From Chloroflexota bacterium (GTDB lineage Bacteria; Chloroflexota; UBA6077; CF-72), in assembly GCA_019242065.1 (NCBI GenBank), contig JAFAWJ010001123.1, forward strand, positions 1 through 5,497: 5,497 nucleotides of DNA. Reading direction: 5' to 3'. Below, in pieces: positions 1 through 5,404 of this stretch; the stretch's first letter is position 1; each line of letters begins with the position of its first letter. The notes under the pieces were generated by a model. That model had not been told where the DNA came from and did no database searches. It was given only the letters and a program-made list of their open reading frames with translations. The translations under genes and the position numbers were made by a program.

Positions 1-805
1 TGCGTTCCCAGGTCGCTTCGCCCACGTCGCCAATCCACAGGTCGCCCGTGGCACGATCGAAGCTAAACCGCCACGGATTCCGCAGTCCGTACGCCCAGAT
101 TTCGCCGCGCGCGCCGGGCGTGTCCGCAAACGGATTGCTGGGTGGGATCGCGTATCCCTGCACCGTTGGCGGGCCGCTGACATCGAGTCGCAGGATCTTC
201 CCGAACAGGGTGCCCAACGTCTGAGGATTGTCCGAATTATTGTCGTCACCCAATCCCACGTACAGGAAGCCGTCGGGGCCGAACGCGAGCATGCCACCGT
301 TGTGATACGGACTTTGCTTCGGTGCGGCCAGCACGCTGAAGGCGCTGGACGGATCGATCTGATACGAACTGTCGCGGGCCACGGTGTAGCGTTCGAGCTG
401 ATACGACGAGTCGTCGGCCGTGTAACTGATATACACGTACCCGTTTGTGGTGAATGACGGATCGAATGCCAGACCCAGCAGGCCCTGCTCGTCGCCACGC
501 ATGCTGACGGCGCTCGTCAGATCCAGGAGTGGCGTAGGCTGGAGATGGCCGCTCGGATCGACCAGACGCACATACCCCTGACGTTCGAGCACGAACAAAA
601 ATCGCTTGCCATCCGGAGTGCCTGCCACGTATGTCGGCTGTTTCAGACCAGTAACCACGGGTTGAAGCGTGAGATGCGGGCCTTCGAACCAGCCCGGATG
701 GAGGCGTGCTCTCACGTGTGGCGCCAGATTCGTAACGAGGAGCCCCAAGAGGGCCACGGCGGCAACCACGCCAGCGCCAAGGATAAGCGCCTGGTTCCGC
801 CGCAC
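1..805 (-). CDS. Membrane-anchored PQQ-dependent sugar dehydrogenase (glucose/sorbosone dehydrogenase family), 3' end outside window
   Basis: Partial gene; 268 codons are visible and the C-terminus lies beyond base 1. Residues about 5-27 (QALILGAGVVAAVALLGLLV) form one hydrophobic N-terminal anchor, so the domain should face outside the cytoplasm. The rest matches the six-bladed beta-propeller family of soluble-type quinoprotein sugar dehydrogenases: MRGDEQGLLGLAFDP near residues 102-116, YHNGGMLAFGPDGFLYVGLGD with the likely catalytic His at about 168, GEIWAYGLRNPWRFSFD with the PQQ-side Arg at about 242, and WIGDVGEATWE near the edge. Family members oxidise aldoses or related sugars with PQQ and Ca2+; the substrate here cannot be read. 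Between the dltB stop and the propeller there is no ATG in this frame. GTG at 805 is chosen because it directly precedes the anchor helix; it has no clear Shine-Dalgarno. The frame stays open back to the dltB stop 78 nt upstream, so an unusual earlier start is possible. Same strand as dlt, probably co-transcribed. Family call firm, start less so. Confidence 0.85.
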   Translation of the reverse strand, partial: MRRNQALILGAGVVAAVALLGLLVTNLAPHVRARLHPGWFEGPHLTLQPVVTGLKQPTYVAGTPDGKRFLFVLERQGYVRLVDPSGHLQPTPLLDLTSAVSMRGDEQGLLGLAFDPSFTTNGYVYISYTADDSSYQLERYTVARDSSYQIDPSSAFSVLAAPKQSPYHNGGMLAFGPDGFLYVGLGDDNNSDNPQTLGTLFGKILRLDVSGPPTVQGYAIPPSNPFADTPGARGEIWAYGLRNPWRFSFDRATGDLWIGDVGEATWER

Positions 806-883
806 ACGTGGATGGTAGAGCCCACACTCCGGCGCAGGGCCCAGTGATTGGCGGCTGGTGTGTAGATTGCGTGAAAATCCGGA

Positions 884-2053
884 CTAGAAGAGGCGACCTG
901 AGAAAATCAGGAACCCGAAGCACACGCACTGTGACGTGATGAGAACGCGGGCGCCACGCCACAGCAAGCTGCCCTGCCAGACCTGGTGCCTCGCATTCCA
1001 ACGCGAGAACAAATCGTGCCCGATGAGCAGCACCGCGTGATACACGCCATACACCAGGTACTGCATCGCGAATCCGTGCCACAACCCCATCAGCCCCATC
1101 GACAGCCCAAAGCCGATATACGACGCGACATACCGATTGTCGAACCAGCGTCGCCTGGTCGCGGCCATCACGAAACGCATGTAGACGTGATCGCGAAACC
1201 ACCAGGACAGGGTGATGTTCCAGCGATTCCAGAACTCGCGGATGTCACCCGCGAGAAAGGGTCGGCGAAAGTTCTCCGGGGTGTGGATGCCAAACCCATA
1301 GCTCACGCCAATCGCGAATGCGCTGTACCCCGCGAAGTCGAAGAACAGATACAGGCTATACGCATACATATAGTCGATCAGCCCGAGCACGCCCGGCAAA
1401 GTTGCGGCCGGCTCCAGCCAGTAGCGCCGAATCAGCTCGGCCAGCACAAACTTGTAGAGAAAGCCTGTGAATATCCGGTGGATCGCACCATCCAGGTCGG
1501 CGACAAACTCCTGCCTGCTGCGTGAGTGAGACCAGTCCCTGACATAGCGCCGGTACCGATCAATCGGCCCGGCAGAAATCGTCGGGAAAAACAACACGTA
1601 GCTGAGATACGTCGACGTCGGGAGGTCGACGATCAGGCGGTCCTGGATACCGAAGATGACGTCCAGGCAGCGGAACGTCAGGTACGAAAGACCCAGAAAC
1701 CCCACCGCATACGCTGGGGCTAGAGCGGGCAGCACGCGTGCCGCCACGAGCGGGCCAAGCGCGAGCGCAAGTGCAAGCCAGAACACCCAGGCTGCCGCGC
1801 CGCGCTGGCGCAGCACCAGAAACGCCACGGCGAGCGCGTATTGCGCGACCGCCACGCCGAGGACGAGCCAGATCTCTCGGATCACGAGGGTGGTGCCGAA
1901 CGACCTCTCCGCCGAGTACTGGACCGCCAGCATGCCCAGGCTGGCGAGGATGATCCACAGCTGTCGCAGTCGACGGCCCCAGGCCAGGAGAAAGGTGGGC
2001 AGCGCTGGATACAGCAGCAGGCCCCAGTAACCGAAATCCGCGAACGGAGTCAT
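884..2053 (-). CDS. dltB: DltB, MBOAT-family D-alanyl transfer membrane protein
   Basis: 389-residue polytopic membrane protein, the usual length for DltB. Membrane-bound O-acyltransferase signatures are in order: FFPTISAGPIDRYRRY (residues 155-170), the YLFFDFAGYSAFAIG helix (235-249), PENFRRPF (259-266), FWNRWNITLSWWFRDHVY (274-291, with His289), and GLMGLWHGF (320-328) containing the conserved MBOAT histidine, His326. It ends in FLIFSGRLF, like other DltB proteins. In the family, DltB docks D-alanyl-DltC on the cytoplasmic side and passes the D-alanyl group through a central funnel to the outer face, working with DltX and DltD. The start ATG overlaps the dltA stop (ATGA, bases 2050-2053), indicating translational coupling. 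A longer frame exists upstream but would lie inside dltA and lacks homology, so this start is preferred. No strong Shine-Dalgarno is visible, in keeping with coupling. Confidence 0.95.
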   Translation of the reverse strand: MTPFADFGYWGLLLYPALPTFLLAWGRRLRQLWIILASLGMLAVQYSAERSFGTTLVIREIWLVLGVAVAQYALAVAFLVLRQRGAAAWVFWLALALALGPLVAARVLPALAPAYAVGFLGLSYLTFRCLDVIFGIQDRLIVDLPTSTYLSYVLFFPTISAGPIDRYRRYVRDWSHSRSRQEFVADLDGAIHRIFTGFLYKFVLAELIRRYWLEPAATLPGVLGLIDYMYAYSLYLFFDFAGYSAFAIGVSYGFGIHTPENFRRPFLAGDIREFWNRWNITLSWWFRDHVYMRFVMAATRRRWFDNRYVASYIGFGLSMGLMGLWHGFAMQYLVYGVYHAVLLIGHDLFSRWNARHQVWQGSLLWRGARVLITSQCVCFGFLIFSGRLF

Positions 2054-3483
2054 GTCAGCCGGCTCGCGAGCGCGCGTCGGTCCACTTTGCCGTTCGGCGT
2101 GAGGGGCCAGCGATCGACGATGCGCAGGACTCGCGGGATCATGTACACGGGCAACCACTCCGCAAGCTGCGAGCGAAGGCGGATGGCTGCCTGGAACTCG
2201 GTCTCTGACGTGGGACGGTCCCCCAGCACGAATGCCGCCAGCGCTGTCACCCGTCCGTTGTCGTCTAGCGGAAGCACCACCGCGTCCTGGACAGAGGGCA
2301 GCTTGCGCAGGTTCGCCTCCACGTCTCCGAGTTCGATGCGATAGCCGTGCAGCTTGAGCTGGTTATCGACTCGTCCATCGAAAAACAGCAGGCCGTCCTC
2401 CAAGTGGCCAAGGTCGCCGGTCCGATAGGCGCGCGCTCCATCTACTTCGAAGAAGTGTGACCGGGTGAGCTCGGGCTGATGGAAGTAGCCGGGGCTCACG
2501 TTCGGCCCGACGATAACAATCTCGCCGGCGCTGATCAGGATCTTGCTGCCCGGGCGCGGCGCTCCGACAGGGACCGTCGAGTAACGCACCAGCATCGCTG
2601 CGTCGAGTCGCACCGAGGTCGTCGCCACCGTCGCTTCGGTCGGTCCGTACGTGTTCCACACGCTCGCAGCGGGAAATCGCTCCAACAAGCGTGCCGCGAC
2701 AGACTTCGGAAGCGTTTCTCCACAGAAGAGAAACCGGCGGAGCTTCGGCAGCATGCTCGCCCCGAAGTTCGGCTCGGCCAGGCACAGCATCACGAACGAC
2801 GGCGTCGAAACCCACGTCGTGATACCCGAGTTCGAAAGCGCCTCGAACAGGCGCGCGGGTGCCGCGAGGTCGCCGCTGGACAGGCTGAACACGGTGCCGC
2901 CACTACTCAGGCCGAGATACGTGTCCATCACCGACAGGTCGAAGCTAAATGGCGCCTGGTTCAGGAAGCGTTCACACCCGGGCTCAAACGAATGCTCGGA
3001 GTGCATCCAGTCCAGAAAACTGCTGAGATTCTCGAGCGTGATCGTGACACCCTTCGGCTCGCCCGTGCTGCCGGAGGTAAACATGATGTAAAACGCGTCA
3101 TGCGTTCCGACGCGAGCATCGACCGGAACTGACTCGGAATCGCCGCCGAGGGCCTCACGGATGCGCTCCGGCGTGAGCAGAAGCCTCGAGCCGCAAGCAG
3201 CAATGATCTGCTGGATTCGCTGCGCTGGCAGCACACGGTCGAGCGGCACGTAGGGGTGTCCCGCGGTGACGCTACCCAGGAACCCCATAAGCATTTCCGG
3301 CTCTTTGTGGCCGAGCACCACGACGGGCGATCGGTCGTCGCGAAGCTCGCGCCAGATCAGACGCGCACAGGCCGCCGTGCCGTCCGCGAGTTCCGCATAT
3401 GTCACGCTCCGCCCGTCACTGATGTGCGCAACGAGATTCGGCTGTGTGCGCGCCCAGGTGTGGATCTGATCCAGCAGATGCAT
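2050..3483 (-). CDS. dltA: DltA, D-alanine--D-alanyl carrier protein ligase
   Basis: 477-residue adenylate-forming enzyme, slightly shorter than typical DltA (about 500). Core motifs in order: P-loop FTSGSTGEPKGV (residues 135-146), APFSFDLSVMDTYLGL (177-192), STPSF (226-230), FLFCGETLP (251-259), NTYGPTEAT (277-285), YRTGD (353-357), GRVDNQLKLHGYRIE hinge region (370-384) and NGKVDRRAL with the catalytic Lys466 near the C-terminus. FLFCGE places a Cys (Cys254) where Bacillus DltA has the cysteine that lines the D-alanine methyl pocket, which supports D-Ala rather than another amino acid. It uses ATP to form D-alanyl-AMP and loads D-Ala onto the pantetheine of DltC, in the cytoplasm. The start ATG at 3483 is chosen because the DltA N-terminus (MHLLDQIHTWARTQPN) begins there and an AGGG element lies 6 nt upstream. 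The frame is open further upstream, but that part reads as out-of-frame dltX. It follows dltX by 28 nt and overlaps dltB. Confidence 0.97.
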   Translation of the reverse strand: MHLLDQIHTWARTQPNLVAHISDGRSVTYAELADGTAACARLIWRELRDDRSPVVVLGHKEPEMLMGFLGSVTAGHPYVPLDRVLPAQRIQQIIAACGSRLLLTPERIREALGGDSESVPVDARVGTHDAFYIMFTSGSTGEPKGVTITLENLSSFLDWMHSEHSFEPGCERFLNQAPFSFDLSVMDTYLGLSSGGTVFSLSSGDLAAPARLFEALSNSGITTWVSTPSFVMLCLAEPNFGASMLPKLRRFLFCGETLPKSVAARLLERFPAASVWNTYGPTEATVATTSVRLDAAMLVRYSTVPVGAPRPGSKILISAGEIVIVGPNVSPGYFHQPELTRSHFFEVDGARAYRTGDLGHLEDGLLFFDGRVDNQLKLHGYRIELGDVEANLRKLPSVQDAVVLPLDDNGRVTALAAFVLGDRPTSETEFQAAIRLRSQLAEWLPVYMIPRVLRIVDRWPLTPNGKVDRRALASRLT

Positions 3484-3489
3484 GGGGAA

Positions 3490-3494
3490 CCCTG
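3490..3494 (-). promoter_or_regulatory. Ribosome binding site of dltA
   Basis: The minus strand reads CAGGG six nucleotides before the ATG at 3483, inside the 28-nt dltX-dltA gap. It supports the internal start at 3483 over upstream alternatives in the same open frame. Confidence 0.5.
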
Positions 3495-3511
3495 CCGAAC
3501 GGACGGCGCTG

Positions 3512-3679
3512 CTAGAAGCCCTGGTACACGAACGGTGGCGCTGTGAATCTGCCGCCGTTACTGCTGTACAGCCACAGCAGCGCCAGCAAAATCCCCAGGT
3601 AATACAGCACCAGCGCGCCATTCCGTACGGGCCAACTCCGGAAGACTGCCGTCGTAAAAGGCTTGTAGCGCTCGATCAT
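3512..3679 (-). CDS. dltX: DltX, small membrane protein of the D-alanylation complex
   Basis: 55-residue protein with the hallmarks of DltX (usually about 45-55 residues). A short polar N-terminus (MIERYKPF) is followed by one transmembrane helix at about residues 20-38 (NGALVLYYLGILLALLWLY), then a short outside tail ending exactly in FVYQGF. This matches the terminal F-x-Y-x-x-F of Gram-positive DltX (for example FIYNEF), where the Tyr (Tyr52 here) is thought to carry the D-alanyl group between DltB and DltD. It lies immediately upstream of dltA, as in classical operons. The start ATG at 3679 gives the expected family length; GAAGG lies 11 nt upstream and GGGTC closer. The first 122 bases overlap the end of dltD in another frame, which is unusual and would hide the gene from overlap-averse gene callers. 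Longer in-frame starts exist inside dltD but add a non-family, arginine-rich extension. Identification rests on length, topology, terminal motif and position. Confidence 0.9.
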   Translation of the reverse strand: MIERYKPFTTAVFRSWPVRNGALVLYYLGILLALLWLYSSNGGRFTAPPFVYQGF

Positions 3680-4838
3680 AATAGACCCAGCCTTCACGAC
3701 TGAGATGCGAGTTGGGGTCGGTGACGAAATAGATGTCGGAGTCATGGTCCTGAAAGTCCACCTCGGGAACGTTGTAGGTGCTCGCGATTTGTCGCAACCG
3801 GGTGTAATACTCGGCTCTCGCCTGCGCCGAGATGCCAATCGTGTCGTAGTACTTACCTGGAATCGGTTGGCTGAGCAACAGCGGCTGCGCGCCCATCTCG
3901 GTCAGTCCGCGCAGCAGAATGTCGAGATCAGTGTACTCAGCCGTGTGCTGCAGATTGTCGACAAACCAGGCGTCGGTGTGCTGGTCCGTGCGCTGGGCCA
4001 CCAGCTTCGCGTATTTCGTAGACCAGATGGTGTTGTCGAACCCCAGGTCGTTGTTGCTGGAGGCGGCCTGCTGCTCCACCAGCGCCTGATGCGTCAATTG
4101 CTGCCAGTCGATGCCCGCGGGCAGCCGTTGTCGGGGATCCGCCGGCGCCCGAGCTGACAGGTACTCAAGCGTCGCCCAGTCATCCTGGAGAGACTGAAGG
4201 AGGTTGTGCAATTTCCCGAGCGGCAACACCGCCATGTACTCGCTGCGGCTGAGAGCATCATCCTGCGTGAGTTTCTGAGCGGCGAAATCCACCAGCGGAT
4301 CGTCCGTGAACAACGTCGGCGATTGCACGAGCTGACGCACCGCGAGCTGCTTCGTCTCGTAGCTGAGATCGGTACTGAACACCAGCGCGCTCAGGTGGAT
4401 TGCGGAGTAATTTGTCGCGTAGAAATTCGGCGTGCGATCGTGGAGGAAAAACCAGGGCGGAGAAACTGACACGACCACCTTCTTGCCATCTAGCTCAGAG
4501 CCGACACTGGCAAGGTCCTGGAGCATGATAAGGGTGGTCGTCTCGCCACGACCGACCGGAAAGATCGTAAAGCCCGTTGGATAGGCCTCGAACACGTTGC
4601 TGGCGTGGTACGGATTGGCACCCTCCAACTCAGAGCTGCCGTAGATGACGAGCAGGTCTGATTGCCGAAAAGCCGCCGCCTGGAGTTCGGTTCCTTGATT
4701 TTTCAGATCGAAGAGTGTCGGCGCGACACTGTGGATGTCTCTGGCCTCGAGCCAGTACAGATACCCGCGCAGGCCCACCACAGCAGCAGCGATGAGCCCG
4801 ATCGCGATCGCGGCAGCCGTGAGATGCCGTGTAGCCAT
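3558..4838 (-). CDS. dltD: DltD, membrane-anchored SGNH-like D-alanyl transfer protein
   Basis: 426-residue protein with an N-terminal membrane anchor (about residues 7-24, TAAAIAIGLIAAAVVGL) and an extracytoplasmic domain. SGNH-hydrolase-like blocks typical of DltD are visible: VIYGSSELEG (residues 64-73) carrying the nucleophile serine, FPVGRGETTTLIMLQDLA (93-110), VVVSVSPPWFF (121-131), LLLSQPIPGKYYD (320-332), and FVTDPNSHLSREGWVYYDRAL (371-391) with the candidate catalytic Asp374 and His378. Known DltD proteins act outside the membrane and complete transfer of D-alanine to the surface polymer. The ATG is 3 nt after the dltC stop, so coupling is likely; no strong Shine-Dalgarno is seen. 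Family proteins generally end shortly after the GW-YYD-AL helix. Here about 30 further residues (after residue 397) follow, and that tail lies wholly within the stretch shared with dltX, so it is probably a by-product of overlapping frames. Confidence 0.94.
   Translation of the reverse strand: MATRHLTAAAIAIGLIAAAVVGLRGYLYWLEARDIHSVAPTLFDLKNQGTELQAAAFRQSDLLVIYGSSELEGANPYHASNVFEAYPTGFTIFPVGRGETTTLIMLQDLASVGSELDGKKVVVSVSPPWFFLHDRTPNFYATNYSAIHLSALVFSTDLSYETKQLAVRQLVQSPTLFTDDPLVDFAAQKLTQDDALSRSEYMAVLPLGKLHNLLQSLQDDWATLEYLSARAPADPRQRLPAGIDWQQLTHQALVEQQAASSNNDLGFDNTIWSTKYAKLVAQRTDQHTDAWFVDNLQHTAEYTDLDILLRGLTEMGAQPLLLSQPIPGKYYDTIGISAQARAEYYTRLRQIASTYNVPEVDFQDHDSDIYFVTDPNSHLSREGWVYYDRALQAFYDGSLPELARTEWRAGAVLPGDFAGAAVAVQQ
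3691..3695 (-). promoter_or_regulatory. Possible ribosome binding site of dltX
   Basis: The minus strand reads GAAGG 11 nt before the dltX ATG at 3679, inside the dltD coding region. Spacing is a little long, and a GGGTC four nt before the start could serve instead. Either would let ribosomes start dltX while dltD is still being translated. Confidence 0.35.
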
Positions 4839-4841
4839 TGG

Positions 4842-5093
4842 CTATCCAGCAAGACGATCTTCGATCGACGCAATGATCTTGCGCGGCGTGGCCCATTGCT
4901 CACGATCGAATTCCGATGGTGCCAGCTCGATTCCGAGACGATCCGATAGCCGAACCAGGAGCTCGACGACGCCCAGCGAGTCCAGCAGGTGCACGTCGAA
5001 CAACTTTACGTCGAGCGCGTCACGCACCTCCTCGGTGCGCGTCACCATTGCCAGAGCCGCAAGTACTTCGTCGGCGACCGAATCACGAAGCAT
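4842..5093 (-). CDS. dltC: DltC, D-alanyl carrier protein
   Basis: 83-residue acyl-carrier-type protein, normal length for DltC (about 78-80). The phosphopantetheine site is VHLLDSLGVVELLVRL (residues 34-49) with the attachment Ser39; it should be modified by an AcpS/Sfp-type transferase that is not in this window. The C-terminal EFDREQWATPRKI (about residues 61-73) resembles the conserved DltC segment EFDRD-W-TP, which separates it from fatty-acid ACP. It carries D-alanine as a thioester from DltA to the cytoplasmic face of DltB. The ATG at 5093 is the only usable start: the frame is closed by TAA at 5114-5112 with no alternative start between. There is no Shine-Dalgarno in front of it, so initiation may be leaderless or otherwise atypical. 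It is the first gene of the unit. Its first bases overlap the end of the broken hydrolase frame (stop at 5083). Confidence 0.95.
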   Translation of the reverse strand: MLRDSVADEVLAALAMVTRTEEVRDALDVKLFDVHLLDSLGVVELLVRLSDRLGIELAPSEFDREQWATPRKIIASIEDRLAG

Positions 5094-5404
5094 ATCTAAG
5101 TCGATAACGAGTTACATCGGTCTTTGCGTGTGAGGATCTCATGAGCACCAAGCTCAGCAAGCGGCTGGGGAAGCGTAGGGCAAAGTCGAGCGCCGAACCC
5201 CCCGTACGCTGCGCCGACTACATTCAAGCGCCCGAGTTGCAATGAGTCGGCAAGCGATGGCAGGTCATCGCTCATCAAGCCCGAATCGTCGGCAGGCAGG
5301 GCGGGGGCTTGCGAACGCCCCCAGCCGCGTAGATCGTATCTGATGCAGCGATACGCGGCGAACGCCTCGACCCCGCCCCCAGAGATCTGGTCAGCCGTCA
5401 GGAA
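5083..5404 (-). pseudogene. Broken alpha/beta-hydrolase remnant, frameshifted and truncated
   Basis: Two adjoining frames together read as the central part of an alpha/beta hydrolase. The first (5404 to about 5198) has FAAYRCIRYDLRGWGRSQAP, then DLPSLADSLQLGRLNVVGAAYGG, matching the family beta-strand/RG-GRS turn and nucleophile-elbow region. The second (about 5202 to 5083) continues with GGSALDFALRFPSRLLSLVLM, the helix and strand that normally follow the elbow. The switch falls in a run of six C on the plus strand (5198-5203); five would restore one frame. The elbow reads G-A-A-Y-G, with Ala where the catalytic Ser normally sits. The N-terminal HG motif, cap domain and catalytic Asp/His are missing; the first frame is closed by TAG at 5407-5405 and the second by TGA inside dltC. 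Function is almost certainly lost. A sequencing error could explain the frameshift but not the missing ends. Confidence 0.72.
5303..5322. other. GC-rich inverted repeat, 6-bp stem with 8-nt loop
   Basis: GGGGGC (5303-5308) and GCCCCC (5317-5322) can pair around an 8-nt loop. No T-run follows on either strand, so it is not a convincing terminator. It sits inside the hydrolase remnant, in codons for its Ala/Pro-rich stretch, and may be only a by-product of base composition. Confidence 0.3.

Noticed and set aside
246..1202. 318-codon open frame on the minus strand spanning the dltB end and the dehydrogenase start
   Set aside because: It is out of frame with two clearly recognised genes, is rich in Arg, Gly and Ser, and shows no domain. 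It is a composition-driven shadow.
986..1525. 179-codon plus-strand open frame opposite dltB
   Set aside because: It lies wholly antisense to conserved MBOAT codons, shows no recognisable domain, and long antisense frames are expected in GC-rich DNA with this codon use.
2479..3132. 217-codon plus-strand open frame opposite dltA
   Set aside because: The product is Arg/Gln/His-rich without motifs and fully antisense to the conserved adenylation domain.
3561..3580. CTGCTG...CAGCAG inverted repeat with an inner CTGTACAG palindrome at the dltD stop
   Set aside because: No T-run follows on the transcribed strand and the repeat is inside dltX coding sequence, so it is not a terminator between dltD and dltA.
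3705..4157. 150-codon plus-strand frame opposite dltD with Val/Leu-rich runs
   Set aside because: It is antisense to DltD throughout, has no recognisable family features, and its hydrophobic runs mirror polar DltD codons.
5104..5116. TAAC-TC-GTTA (minus strand) short inverted repeat upstream of dltC as a possible operator
   Set aside because: The arms are only four bases and do not extend outward; such repeats occur often by chance.
5094..5160. Candidate sigma70 promoter for dltC
   Set aside because: TTAGAT abuts the start codon and TTGGTG is not at a workable distance from any -10 hexamer, so no -35/-10 pair can be supported.
5141..5245. Small basic plus-strand frame starting MSTKLSKRLGKRR
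   Set aside because: It is antisense to the hydrolase remnant, has no ribosome binding site or family resemblance, and its basic start is easily produced by the opposite-strand codons.
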